Both the position numbers and the translations under genes were made by a program. From RYN-133 sp963754285 (GTDB taxonomy: Bacteria > Actinomycetota > Actinomycetes > Mycobacteriales > Jatrophihabitantaceae): DNA of 64,000 nt. Positions within the stretch are counted from its first letter, which is position 1. Every line of letters starts with the position of its first letter. Below the pieces are notes generated by a model. It worked only from the letters and a program-made list of their open reading frames with translations, did not search any database and was not told the DNA's origin. Where the stretch lies: assembly GCA_963754285.1 (NCBI GenBank), contig CAVWFN010000006.1, positions 496,001 through 560,000 of the forward strand, written 5' to 3'. This document shows, piece by piece, positions 18,872-27,128 of the stretch.

Positions 18872-20072
18872 GAGCGGCACCTCCGTCCGCGTTCGGCCAG
18901 ACGTCCGGGTCGGGACGGAATCGCACGGTCAACTCGGCGCCGTCGAAATCGCCGCCGACCACCGAGCAGCGGCGCAGCACGCTCGGCAAGGTCAATACCC
19001 GCCGGTGTCCCGCGACGGTGAGAATCAGATCGTCACCGGCGCGAGCCACATCGACCGACGACTTGACCGCGAGCGGCAGGTGCATGGCGAGGACGAAGTC
19101 GCTGCCGTCCGTGTCGACGCGCAGCAATTCGCGCGCCGGCCCGAGCGCGACGGGGTCGCCATCGGCATACAGCGCGTCGGCGACCTCGCGCAACGCGTCC
19201 TCGCCGACGGGTTCCGAGGCGCGGTAAGGCAATTCGCGCACGGGCAGGCCCGCGAACGACTCGCGGATCGAGGCGAGTTGCGCCTGCTGGGCGCGCGCCC
19301 AGCCTGCGCGCCACTCGTCCTCGCCGGACGGGAAGACACGGTTCGCGATGATCAGGTCGACGCTGTAGCCGTAGAGCGCAAGCGCGGTGAACGTGCGCCG
19401 CGCCTCAGCCGCGACGACCGATTCGGGCGTCAGGACGAGCCGCACGGTCGTGATCGACGGGTCGCCGAGCAACTGCTGCACTGCGGCGAGATCGTCGTTG
19501 AGGCGCAGCAACGCTTCGAACAGGTTGTCCGGCGGGATCACCTCGCCGCGGCCGAGCAACGTCGCGATCGGACGGATGCCCTTGGCGATGCGGCGATGAG
19601 CCGGAAACACCTTCTGCAGATACCAGCTCAGCGCTTCGGGCAGCGCGAGCAGTCGCAACGTCTCCGCGGTCGGTGCGCAGTCGACGACCAACGCGTCCCA
19701 GTCACCGGCGATCGCGAGCTCACGCACTGCCAGCAGGGCGAGTACCTCGTCGACACCAGGGAGCACGGTGAGTTCGTCCGCGGTGATCGGGTCGACTCCG
19801 CTGCGCGAAAGCATGTCGACAAGGAAGTTCTGCACGTCGCGCCACGCGGCTTCGAAGCGACTCTGGGTGTCGATCTGCACCGCCCACAGCGACGGCGCGA
19901 CCTCTGTCGGTTCGCCGGTGAGCGTGATGTCCAGCGCGTCGGCGAGCGAGTGCGCGATGTCGGTCGACAAGAGCAGGGTTTTCAGGCCGCGGTCGGCCAG
20001 GCGCAGCGCCGTCGCGGAGGCGGTCGTCGTCTTGCCGACGCCGCCCTTTCCCGTGAAGAGCACGATCCTCAT
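18864..20072 (-). CDS. ArsA/GET3-family P-loop ATPase
   Basis: 402 residues from ATG 20072. Deviant Walker A FTGKGGVGKTTTASATALRL at the N-terminus, switch I LLSTDIAHSLADAL, switch II LVVDCAPTAETLRLLALP and a C-terminal beta-rich domain (about 320-395: HLPLAVKSSVDVARAGDDLI...). Only one ATPase domain is present, so it works as a dimer, unlike two-domain ArsA. No arsenic genes are nearby. The family also includes tail-anchored protein targeting factors; the actinobacterial members (Rv2184c type) have no assigned role. Its start overlaps the SRPBCC stop (ATGA). Confidence 0.87.
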   Translation of the reverse strand: MRIVLFTGKGGVGKTTTASATALRLADRGLKTLLLSTDIAHSLADALDITLTGEPTEVAPSLWAVQIDTQSRFEAAWRDVQNFLVDMLSRSGVDPITADELTVLPGVDEVLALLAVRELAIAGDWDALVVDCAPTAETLRLLALPEALSWYLQKVFPAHRRIAKGIRPIATLLGRGEVIPPDNLFEALLRLNDDLAAVQQLLGDPSITTVRLVLTPESVVAAEARRTFTALALYGYSVDLIIANRVFPSGEDEWRAGWARAQQAQLASIRESFAGLPVRELPYRASEPVGEDALREVADALYADGDPVALGPARELLRVDTDGSDFVLAMHLPLAVKSSVDVARAGDDLILTVAGHRRVLTLPSVLRRCSVVGGDFDGAELTVRFRPDPDVWPNADGGAAHG

Positions 20073-20503
20073 AGCGACTCGACGCGTTTCTTCAACTCAC
20101 GCAGCGCCTGATCCATCACGACGCGCTCGGCCTTGCGCTTGAGCTGGCCGAGCATCGGGATCGCCAGATCAACGCTGAGCCAATACGTCACGTGCGTGCC
20201 GCGCTCGGTGCGTTCGAGGAGGTAGCGGCCCTGCTGCGCCTTCATCATCTGGCCGCGCACGAGCGTCCACTCGACCAACCGGTCGCCGGACCATTTGTAC
20301 TGCAGTTCGTACACATCGCGCACCGGCCCCGCCGACAGCGTGAACTCGACCCGCTTGGCCCGGCCGTCGTCGCCGAGCTCGAGAACCTCGGCCTTTTTCA
20401 CCGAACCCGCCCAGGTCGGATAGTTGTCGAAGTCGGCGATGACGGCCATGATCGCCGCCTGGTCGGCAGCGATGTCGATCGACTGCGTCGACTGGTCGGC
20501 CAT
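20069..20503 (-). CDS. SRPBCC family protein, Rv2185c type
   Basis: 144 residues from ATG 20503, which lies 8 bases after a TAGCCT box. TQSIDIAADQAAIMAVIADF and DNYPTWAGSVKKAEVLELGD are the first strand and helix of a coenzyme Q-binding/SRPBCC domain; the long C-terminal helix is AERVVMDQALRELKKRVES. It is the head of the coupled run SRPBCC-ArsA-DUF5304-glk. Ligand unknown; the family binds lipids and polyketides in a hydrophobic cavity. Confidence 0.85.
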   Translation of the reverse strand: MADQSTQSIDIAADQAAIMAVIADFDNYPTWAGSVKKAEVLELGDDGRAKRVEFTLSAGPVRDVYELQYKWSGDRLVEWTLVRGQMMKAQQGRYLLERTERGTHVTYWLSVDLAIPMLGQLKRKAERVVMDQALRELKKRVESL

Positions 20504-20514
20504 GATGGGAAAGG

Positions 20515-20919
20515 CTACGGGATGCGTGTCGGCGGCCCGGCCAGCCGGGCGACGCGGCCCGGGTCCAAGCGATCGGCGAGGGCCCAGAAAACGACCTTCA
20601 TCGCGACCCGGTACCTGCGCTCGTGGAGCGCCCGCTCACGGCGGCGCAGCCGGCGATGGACCCCGTCCAGCCGCATGAAGAAGTGCGCGACCGTACCGTC
20701 GTCGGCCTCCTGCAACCAGACCTCCATCGAGCCGGCGAGGGTGCCCCCGGCCGCGGCGACCACCGTCCAGCGCACGCCCTTGGCGCCGCGCCACTCGTCG
20801 ACCTGCAGCGTCAGGTCGGGCCACCAGCGCCGCCAGTTGGCCGGATCGGCGACGTAGGGCGCCAGCACCTGCGGGGCGACGCCGAACCAGGTGTCGTCGA
20901 CGATGTCCACCTCGGGCAT
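20515..20919 (-). CDS. Second SRPBCC-like protein, Rv2186c type
   Basis: 134 residues from ATG 20919, 11 bases upstream of the previous SRPBCC start. VDIVDDTWFGVAPQVLAPYV and DPANWRRWWPDLTLQVDEWR are the usual strand-helix opening; EVWLQEADDGTVAHFFMRLD is a central strand pair. The C-terminus is very basic (HRRLRRRERALHERRYRVAM). It diverges from fadD15. Function not known; the pairing of two SRPBCC proteins is conserved in M. tuberculosis. Confidence 0.78.
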   Translation of the reverse strand: MPEVDIVDDTWFGVAPQVLAPYVADPANWRRWWPDLTLQVDEWRGAKGVRWTVVAAAGGTLAGSMEVWLQEADDGTVAHFFMRLDGVHRRLRRRERALHERRYRVAMKVVFWALADRLDPGRVARLAGPPTRIP

Positions 20920-21077
20920 CGCGCCAGGGTGTCACAGCGCGCCGAAGTCTCATAGTGAGCGCGGGCACGCCCGTTCGCGCGGGGTGCGCGGACGAACTAT
21001 CGTGGCGCCCAGTCGCGCTATCACAGCGTTTCCCCGCCGACCCTGTTCCCACCACTGACGGAAGGACGGCCGTACCG

Positions 21078-22877
21078 GTGCGCGAGTTTCACGTCGCCAG
21101 CAGCGTCACCACGCTCACAATGAGCAACGTCGCCGACATCGTGTTCGACAATGCGGCATCCCGTCCCGACCACATCGCCTTACGCCGCCGGGTCGACGGC
21201 ACGTGGCGTGACGTCACCGACCGGGCCTTCGCCGACGAGGTCACGGCCGCGGCGAAGGGCTTCCTCGCCGCGGGCATCCAGGCCGGCGACCGGGTCGCCG
21301 TGATGAGCAAGACCCGCTACGAGTGGACGCTGGTCGACTTCGCGCTGTTCTCGGTCGGCGCGGTGGTCGTCCCGATCTACGAGACGTCCAGCGCGGAGCA
21401 GGTCGAGTGGATCCTGTCCGACTCCGGCGCCCGCGGCGCGGTGGTCGAGACCGACGAGCACAAGGCGATCGTCGAGTCGGTCCGCGCGCAGGCGCCCGAC
21501 CTCGCGCACGTCTGGACGATCGACGATGGCGCGATCGATTCGCTGGGCAGCGACGGCGCGGACGTCGCCGACGACGATGTGACGAAGCGTCGCCAGGCGG
21601 TCTCGCTCGACGACACCGCATCGTTGATCTACACCTCAGGCACGACGGGCCGTCCCAAGGGCTGCCGGCTGCTGCACCGCAGCTTCATCACCGAGTGCAC
21701 CGAACTGCAGGCGGTCCTGAGCAGCTTCTTCAACGAGTCGACCTCGACACTGTTGTTCCTGCCGATCGCGCACGTGTTCGGCCGAGTCATCGAGATCGGC
21801 GCGTTGTACGTGGGCTGCACGCTCGGCCACACCCCGGACGTGACGAACCTGCTCGACGACCTCGCCGAGTTCAAGCCGACGTTCGTGCTGGCCGTCCCGC
21901 GCGTGTTCGAGAAGGTCTACAACAGCGCGAAGCAGAAGGCGCATTCGTCCGGCAAGGGAAAGATCTTCGATCGCGCTGAAGGCGTTGCGATCGCCTACTC
22001 CGAGGCCGACGGGTCGCCGGGTCTCCTGATCAAGCTGCAGCATGCGGTGTTCGACAAGCTCGTCTACTCCAAGCTGCGCGCTGCACTCGGTGGCGAGTGC
22101 ATCGCGGCCGTGTCGGGCGGCGCGCCGCTGGGTGCTCGGCTCGGGCACTTCTTCCGCGGTATCGGCGTCACGATCTACGAGGGCTACGGACTGACCGAGA
22201 CGACGGCGGGCATCTGCGTGAACCGGCCGGATTCGATCCGCATCGGCACGGTCGGCCAGCCGGTCGGCGACGTCACGGTGCGCATCGCCGACGACGGCGA
22301 GCTGGTCGTCCGCTCACCGATGGTGTTCGGCGGTTACTGGCAAAACGACGACGCGACGAAAGAGGCGCTCGACCCCGACGGTTGGTTCCACACCGGCGAC
22401 ATCGGTGAGATCGACAACGACGGTTTCGTCAAGATCACCGGCCGCAAGAAGGAACTCATCGTCACCGCCGGCGGCAAGAACGTCGCACCGGCGGTGCTCG
22501 AGGACCGCGTGCGCTCGCACTGGCTGATCAGCCAGTGCCTGGTCGTCGGCGACCAGAAGCCGTTCATCGCTGCGCTGATCACTCTCGACCCGGAGTCGGT
22601 GCCGCGCTGGCTGTCCGAGAACGGCAAGCCGGCTGACACCCCGGTCGCCGACATCGTCGACGATCCCGCGCTGCACGAAGAGATCCAGCACGCGATCGAC
22701 GACGCGAACAAGGCGGTCAGCAAGGCGGAGTCGATCCGCAAGTTCACCGTCTTGCCGATGGACTGGACCGAAGAAGATGGCCAGCTCACCCCGTCCCTCA
22801 AGCTCAAGCGCAACGTCGTCCACAAGGAGTGCGCCGACGAGATCGCCGCGCTCTACTCAGGCGGCCGCTCCGACTGA
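21078..22877 (+). CDS. fadD15: Long-chain fatty acyl-CoA synthetase
   Basis: 599 residues from GTG 21078, chosen because GGAAGGA lies 11-17 bases upstream and the length equals FadD15 (about 600). Adenylate-forming enzyme that activates fatty acids as acyl-AMP and then acyl-CoA. A3 motif SLIYTSGTTGRPKGCRL near 183, A4/A5 FLPIAHVFGRVIE and TIYEGYGLTETTAGI near 365, A7 GWFHTGDIGEID near 430 and A10 ITGRKKELIVTAGGKNVAPA near 450 are all intact. Divergent from the SRPBCC genes and convergent with pimB, as in M. tuberculosis. Cytosolic or membrane-associated. Confidence 0.92.
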   Translation: MREFHVASSVTTLTMSNVADIVFDNAASRPDHIALRRRVDGTWRDVTDRAFADEVTAAAKGFLAAGIQAGDRVAVMSKTRYEWTLVDFALFSVGAVVVPIYETSSAEQVEWILSDSGARGAVVETDEHKAIVESVRAQAPDLAHVWTIDDGAIDSLGSDGADVADDDVTKRRQAVSLDDTASLIYTSGTTGRPKGCRLLHRSFITECTELQAVLSSFFNESTSTLLFLPIAHVFGRVIEIGALYVGCTLGHTPDVTNLLDDLAEFKPTFVLAVPRVFEKVYNSAKQKAHSSGKGKIFDRAEGVAIAYSEADGSPGLLIKLQHAVFDKLVYSKLRAALGGECIAAVSGGAPLGARLGHFFRGIGVTIYEGYGLTETTAGICVNRPDSIRIGTVGQPVGDVTVRIADDGELVVRSPMVFGGYWQNDDATKEALDPDGWFHTGDIGEIDNDGFVKITGRKKELIVTAGGKNVAPAVLEDRVRSHWLISQCLVVGDQKPFIAALITLDPESVPRWLSENGKPADTPVADIVDDPALHEEIQHAIDDANKAVSKAESIRKFTVLPMDWTEEDGQLTPSLKLKRNVVHKECADEIAALYSGGRSD

Positions 22878-22893
22878 CCGTCCGCTCGTCCCG

Positions 22894-22959
22894 ACAGTGG
22901 TCAGTTCGGTCCTCAGTGGTCAGTTGTAGCTGACCACTGAGAACGAAACTGACCACTGT
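22894..22959. repeat. Nested palindrome, family B, copy 1
   Basis: An inner perfect hairpin (ctcagtggtcag 22912-22923 against ctgaccactgag 22930-22941, six-base loop) sits inside an outer pair (acagtggtcagtt 22894-22906 against aactgaccactgt 22947-22959). It fills the gap between the convergent fadD15 and pimB genes; its last base is the first base of the pimB stop complement. No T-tract, though it could still stop transcription from either side. Confidence 0.75.
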
Positions 22960-24083
22960 CAGCCGGTGAGCAGGTCGTGCAGTTGGGACGCACGGAGCTC
23001 CCACGTCCACTCACGCTCGACCCAGGCCCGGCCGGCGCTCGCCAGCCGTGCGCGCAGCGCACTGTCTTCGAACAGCGCGACCAGCCGTGCGGTGAGCGCG
23101 TCGCGATCGCGCCCGCCGACCACGTAGCCGGTCTCCCCCTCGCGCACCGCCTCGGGCGCACCACCGGAGTCGCCCGCCACCACCGGCAGCCCGGCCGCGG
23201 ACGCCTCGAGATAGACCATGCCGAGGCCCTCGACGTCGAGCCCGCGCCGCCGCGTGCGGCACGGCATGGCGAACACGTCGCCGGCCCGGTAGTGCTCGGG
23301 CAGGTCGCGATAGGGCACTCCACCGGCGAAGACGACGTGCTCGGCAACGCCGTGCTCGCGCGCCAGGGCGCGCAGGCTCTTCTCGTACGGGCCCGAACCG
23401 ACGAGCAGCAACGTTGCGTCCGGGACGGCCCGCCGCACGGCCGGCAGCGCTTCGATCAGCAGGTCCTGGCCCTTGCGCTTGACCAGGCGTGAGACGCACA
23501 CGATGACGGGCCGGTCGGACAGTGCGTGGGTGGCGCGGACGCGGGAGCCGTCGACGTCCGGCCGGAAAGTCTCGACGTCGACTCCAGGTGCGAGCTGGCG
23601 CAGCACCGGATGGCTGCCCAGTGCGCCGGCCATGCGGTCGCGCGTGTAGCGGGTGATGTAGGTGACGACGTCGCAGTTGGCTCCGATCGCTCGCAGCGTC
23701 TGGCGGGCGGCGGGGAGCATGGCCCAGCCGGCCTCGTGGCCGTGCGTGCTGGCTACGACCCGCTGGGCGCCGGCGCGGCGCAGCGCCGGAGCCAGTAGCC
23801 CCAGCGGAGCGGACGCCCCGAACCACACCGTCGTGGCGCCGTGCTCGCGCAACGCTGCCACCGTGCGACGCCGCGCGGCCGGAGTGGGCACGAGCAGGCC
23901 CGTCGGGTGCCGGATCACCGGGAAGGGCTGTTCGGCATCGAAGCGCGCCGAACCCTCGTGATCGGATGCATAGACCACGATCGAGCCGGGCGGCTGGCGG
24001 CGGGCGAGTTCGTGCACGTAGGACTGGATGCCGCCCTGCCGCGGCGGAAAGTCGTTGGTGACGACCAGGGTCTTCGCGGTCAT
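22959..24083 (-). CDS. pimB: GDP-mannose-dependent phosphatidylinositol mannoside mannosyltransferase, PimB type
   Basis: 374 residues from ATG 24083, which overlaps the upstream stop (ATGA). GT-B fold, GT4 family. The N-terminal domain has TNDFPPRQGGIQSYVHELAR (glycine-rich acceptor loop), and the hinge region has SRLVKRKGQDLLIEALPAV. The donor site is GLDVEGLGMVYLEASAAGLP, the EX7E motif with both Glu residues, followed by VVAGDSGGAPEAV. The closest relative by memory is Rv2188c, which adds the second mannose to PIM1 at the cytosolic membrane face. Neighbouring fadD15 and an NlpC/P60 hydrolase support a cell-envelope role. Confidence 0.85.
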   Translation of the reverse strand: MTAKTLVVTNDFPPRQGGIQSYVHELARRQPPGSIVVYASDHEGSARFDAEQPFPVIRHPTGLLVPTPAARRRTVAALREHGATTVWFGASAPLGLLAPALRRAGAQRVVASTHGHEAGWAMLPAARQTLRAIGANCDVVTYITRYTRDRMAGALGSHPVLRQLAPGVDVETFRPDVDGSRVRATHALSDRPVIVCVSRLVKRKGQDLLIEALPAVRRAVPDATLLLVGSGPYEKSLRALAREHGVAEHVVFAGGVPYRDLPEHYRAGDVFAMPCRTRRRGLDVEGLGMVYLEASAAGLPVVAGDSGGAPEAVREGETGYVVGGRDRDALTARLVALFEDSALRARLASAGRAWVEREWTWELRASQLHDLLTG

Positions 24084-25429
24084 CGCAGCACGGTGTGCAG
24101 GTAGGCGCGCCACTGCCGAACGAACGCTGCCTGCGACTCGTGCAGGACGGAGCGGAACGCCGAGGCCACGGCCTGAGCGCGCGGAGCGAGCGCGGTACCC
24201 ACGGACCGGTAGAAGTGCAGCAGCCCCGCTTGACCGGCTTTCGCAGCAATGAATCGGCACGCCAGCCATGCCTGCTCGTACTGCGCCGCGAGCACTGTGC
24301 CCGAGGCGCTGAACGCCGAGTCGGCCGGCAGCTGCGTCGGCACGTGACCGTGCGCCAGCTCGGCCTTCAATTCCGATGCCGCGACCGACACCGGCTGCCC
24401 GGTGTGCAGATTCGCGACGTACTCGGCGAGCCCTTCCACGAGCCAGCGCGGCGTGATGTCCGCGGTGACGGCAGCGCTGGCGAGGTGGGTGATCTCGTGG
24501 GTCAGGACGATGCGACGACCGAGCGCGCTCAGCGCCGCGAACGGCCCGGGATTGATCACCAGGCGCTGCCCGTACGGACGTCCCGACAGCGAGTCGATGC
24601 CGTCGGTCACGGCCGCGGCCGACGACTCGCGTTCACCGGCACCGGTCAGCGCGGTGAAGGTCGCGGCGTTGGCGGGGACGATGGCGGCGACTCGTTGCGA
24701 CCAGCCCGTCCCCCACACCGCGCTGACGCTAGCGATGCCCGCGTCGATCTCGCTGGCCAGGCGCTGCAGCGCGGCATCGTCGCCGGGCGGTCCGAGCACC
24801 AGGCTGCGAGCGCCGGGGACCGCGACGAGCGGCCCGTAGCGCCACGGGCCGACCCAGCTCGCGATCGACTCATCGGTCAGCGCGTCGTCGCCGGCGAGAT
24901 AGGTGTGGCCGTCGCGGGTCGTGAACACGAGGTACTGGTCGTGCCTGCTCGGGATCGGCTCGACGCCCTTGAGCGCGTACAGCAGCGTGACGTGGACGAG
25001 CAAGACCGGCGCGGCGTAACGGTGCGCCGCGGCACGGTTGGCGGCCGGGTCGCGGATCACGCCGACGACCGCGTACCGCCACAGCCGCAACGGAATCCGC
25101 GCGAGCGAGGTGTAGTCGGTGCGTTGCTGGGCGCGGAACTCGGACGACTGCGGGTCGATGACCGCGAGCAGGTGTTGCTCGTCGCGGTTCATGATCGCGC
25201 CGGCGTAGGTCGCAAGCACCTGCCGTGCCTCGGCCAGCGTCGGCGCGTGCGGAGGTGGTGACGGCGACGATCCGGTGCAGGCCACCAGCAGCGCCGCAAC
25301 GGCTGTGAGCACCCCGCAGAGGACGACGACCCGCCGCGATCGCGGCGGGTCGTCGGTACGAACCGGGTGGTGGCTCAGAGACTCAGCCGACCAGTCGAGT
25401 GGCCCCGACGAAGTCGCTGCCGAACGCAC
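24080..25429 (-). CDS. Secreted lipoprotein with a zinc-peptidase (HEITH) motif
   Basis: Up to 449 residues from GTG 25429. The start is uncertain: the membrane segment VVVLCGVLTAVAALLVACTG comes about 35 residues in, and this start overlaps the NlpC/P60 gene by 47 bases. LLVAC is a lipobox, so Cys should be lipid-modified at the outer membrane face. Residues about 310-335 hold RIVLTHEITHLASAAVTADI then TPRWLVEGLAEYV: HExxH plus a downstream Glu in GLAEY, the gluzincin metallopeptidase pattern of the peptidase MA-like group. The middle domain (90-250) is not recognised. It is coupled to pimB, suggesting envelope processing. Rv2189c occupies the same position. Confidence 0.72.
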   Translation of the reverse strand: MRSAATSSGPLDWSAESLSHHPVRTDDPPRSRRVVVLCGVLTAVAALLVACTGSSPSPPPHAPTLAEARQVLATYAGAIMNRDEQHLLAVIDPQSSEFRAQQRTDYTSLARIPLRLWRYAVVGVIRDPAANRAAAHRYAAPVLLVHVTLLYALKGVEPIPSRHDQYLVFTTRDGHTYLAGDDALTDESIASWVGPWRYGPLVAVPGARSLVLGPPGDDAALQRLASEIDAGIASVSAVWGTGWSQRVAAIVPANAATFTALTGAGERESSAAAVTDGIDSLSGRPYGQRLVINPGPFAALSALGRRIVLTHEITHLASAAVTADITPRWLVEGLAEYVANLHTGQPVSVAASELKAELAHGHVPTQLPADSAFSASGTVLAAQYEQAWLACRFIAAKAGQAGLLHFYRSVGTALAPRAQAVASAFRSVLHESQAAFVRQWRAYLHTVLR

Positions 25430-26459
25430 TGGCGGGGACGACCTGGACGTCCTCGCCCGGTTCCGGGGCGGAGACCATCATGCCGTTGCCGATGTAGATC
25501 GTGACGTGCCCGATCGGCTGGTAGAAGAACATCAGGTCGCCGGGCTGAAGCTGGTCGAAGGACACGTGGTGGCCGTAGTTGTACTGATCAGCGGCCGAGT
25601 GCGGCAGGCTGACGCCGCCCCGCTGCCACGACGCCATCGTCAGACCCGAGCAGTCGTAGGAGTCCGGTCCGGCAGAGCCCCACACGTAGGGCTTGCCGAC
25701 TTGGGCGAGCGCGAACTGCACCGCGGCGCGGGCCTGGGCGGACGAGGCGTGCACCACGTTGGCCGTCATTGCCGTCGCGGCACCTCGCGAGATCGAGGCA
25801 CCCTGGCGGGCGGCCCACAGGGCGCGCTGCTGGGCGTTGAGCGAGGCGAGCAGCTTGGTGAACTTCGTGATCTGGCGCTGTGTCGCCGTGTGCTGGCGTC
25901 CGAGTGCTGCGCGGGTCTGTTGCGCCTGCGCGTAGAGGTTGTCGGCGGTGGTCTTGGCGAGCTTGGCCTGCTTCTGGATCGCTGCGAAGGAACTCACGAC
26001 CTGCGAGTTGTGCTGCGAGAGCATCGACATGCTGGCGAGTTGGTCAAGGTAGTTCGTCCCGCTGTCGCTCGACAACAGCGCTCCGGTGGCGCTGTACGAG
26101 CCGCCCTCGTACTGCGCCGCCGCGCTCTGCGCCAGCTGCTGCTCGGCCTTGGTGAGCCGGCGCTGCGCGGCGCGGTAGGCGGCCGCTGCCTTTGCTGCTG
26201 CCGCCTTCTTGGCGTGGTAGGCGTTGTCGGCCTGGTTGTACTTCTCGACGATCTGGTCGTTCTGCCGCGACAGGGACGACAAGCGCTGCTGCACGGATTG
26301 GATCCGCGGCGCGATCGCCGTGTTGGGAGCAGCCGAGGCGACTGTCGGGACCGTGACCGCGACGCCCACCAGAACGGTGGCGACGCCGACGAGACGGAGG
26401 CGGGTGCGGGTCGGTGGGTTCGGCCCGTCATGCGATGGACGTGCAAGACGAAACGCCAT
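25383..26459 (-). CDS. NlpC/P60 peptidoglycan endopeptidase with coiled-coil region
   Basis: 358 residues from ATG 26459, behind GAAGAAGGAGC. Signal peptide 1-44 (cleavage near TVASAAPN). Residues 50-230 are a long helical coiled coil (RIQSVQQRLSSLSRQNDQIV, then AEQQLAQSAAAQYEGG...). Residues 245-358 are NlpC/P60: ALAQVGKPYVWGSAGPDSYD, CSGLTMASWQ (catalytic Cys), GHVTIYIGNG (catalytic His) and a third polar position further on. It cuts stem peptides in the wall, as in the RipA/RipC family; Rv2190c is the positional equivalent. The coiled coil probably regulates the enzyme, as in FtsX-controlled hydrolases. A ydaO riboswitch lies in its leader. Confidence 0.9.
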   Translation of the reverse strand: MAFRLARPSHDGPNPPTRTRLRLVGVATVLVGVAVTVPTVASAAPNTAIAPRIQSVQQRLSSLSRQNDQIVEKYNQADNAYHAKKAAAAKAAAAYRAAQRRLTKAEQQLAQSAAAQYEGGSYSATGALLSSDSGTNYLDQLASMSMLSQHNSQVVSSFAAIQKQAKLAKTTADNLYAQAQQTRAALGRQHTATQRQITKFTKLLASLNAQQRALWAARQGASISRGAATAMTANVVHASSAQARAAVQFALAQVGKPYVWGSAGPDSYDCSGLTMASWQRGGVSLPHSAADQYNYGHHVSFDQLQPGDLMFFYQPIGHVTIYIGNGMMVSAPEPGEDVQVVPASAFGSDFVGATRLVG

Positions 26460-26486
26460 GCGGTGGCGAAGCTCCTTCTTCCTCGT

Positions 26487-26672
26487 CCGCCTACCGAGTT
26501 AGCTGACGGATTCGGGCCGGAAGTAGCCCTACGGGTCATCCCGAGCCGCTGGTCGAACGGCTCGAACTGCCCCGATTCACCCCAGAACTCGTGTGGGTCC
26601 TCGGTTCGCGGATTGCTGTACCTGCGTTCACAGGTGCAACGACCCGACGATTCGGCGGTGACGCCCGGTGAT
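26487..26672 (-). ncRNA. ydaO-yuaA (c-di-AMP) riboswitch
   Basis: Read on the minus strand the leader contains, in order, the conserved blocks of this class: CGCCGAATC, GGACCCA, TTCTGGGGTGAATC, GATGACCCGTAGGG, and the hallmark CCCGAATCCGTCAGCTAAC closing with GGTAGGCG. It ends about 28 bases before the ATG of the NlpC/P60 gene. In actinomycetes this riboswitch class controls wall hydrolases and resuscitation factors; c-di-AMP binding usually turns the gene off. The rest of the 401-base gap (26673-26860) shows no gene or clear element and presumably holds the promoter. Confidence 0.9.
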
Positions 26673-26860
26673 GCCCTCGGTGGACACCTTGCGACCGGGA
26701 ATGTCTCGGAAAGGTTACGACCCTCCGGAAACGCATGCAACGCCGCCCCCCGGAATTGGCACATTCTTCCCGAGTCGACCCACCAAATCGGCGCTTTCGA
26801 GACGTACCACCCACGGATCACCGCGGGACGCGGTGACCCGCGAAGATTTTGTGGCCCACC

Positions 26861-27067
26861 TCACGCAATGCCGCGCGCGTCCTGGTCGCCGGTTCCGGGG
26901 ACCAGCCGCAGCGGAGGCACCAGTCCCGCGTCGGCCAGGCGGACGAGCGCGATCTGCTCGGCGGAGTCGAGCTGAACCTGTTGTGGCGGTGCATTCAATA
27001 ACACCGAAATCACACAATCGTGGCAATGCACGCCCTGCCCCGAGCAGGTATCGCAGTCGATGATCAT
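26861..27067 (-). CDS. Small four-cysteine protein upstream of the NlpC/P60 gene
   Basis: 68 residues from ATG 27067. The N-terminus MIIDCDTCSGQGVHCHDCVI has four Cys in a CxxC-x6-CxxC arrangement, a likely zinc or disulfide site, then SVLLNAPPQQVQLDSAEQIA and LADAGLVPPLRLVPG. I have met similar short proteins in this position in other actinomycetes, so it is probably real despite its size. No known function. The riboswitch and the NlpC/P60 gene are downstream on the same strand. Confidence 0.72.
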   Translation of the reverse strand: MIIDCDTCSGQGVHCHDCVISVLLNAPPQQVQLDSAEQIALVRLADAGLVPPLRLVPGTGDQDARGIA

Positions 27068-27128
27068 GACAATTCGCCTCTCGTCGATTCCACGAGGGAC
27101 GCTAAAGGCGCACTACGACAATTTTTCG

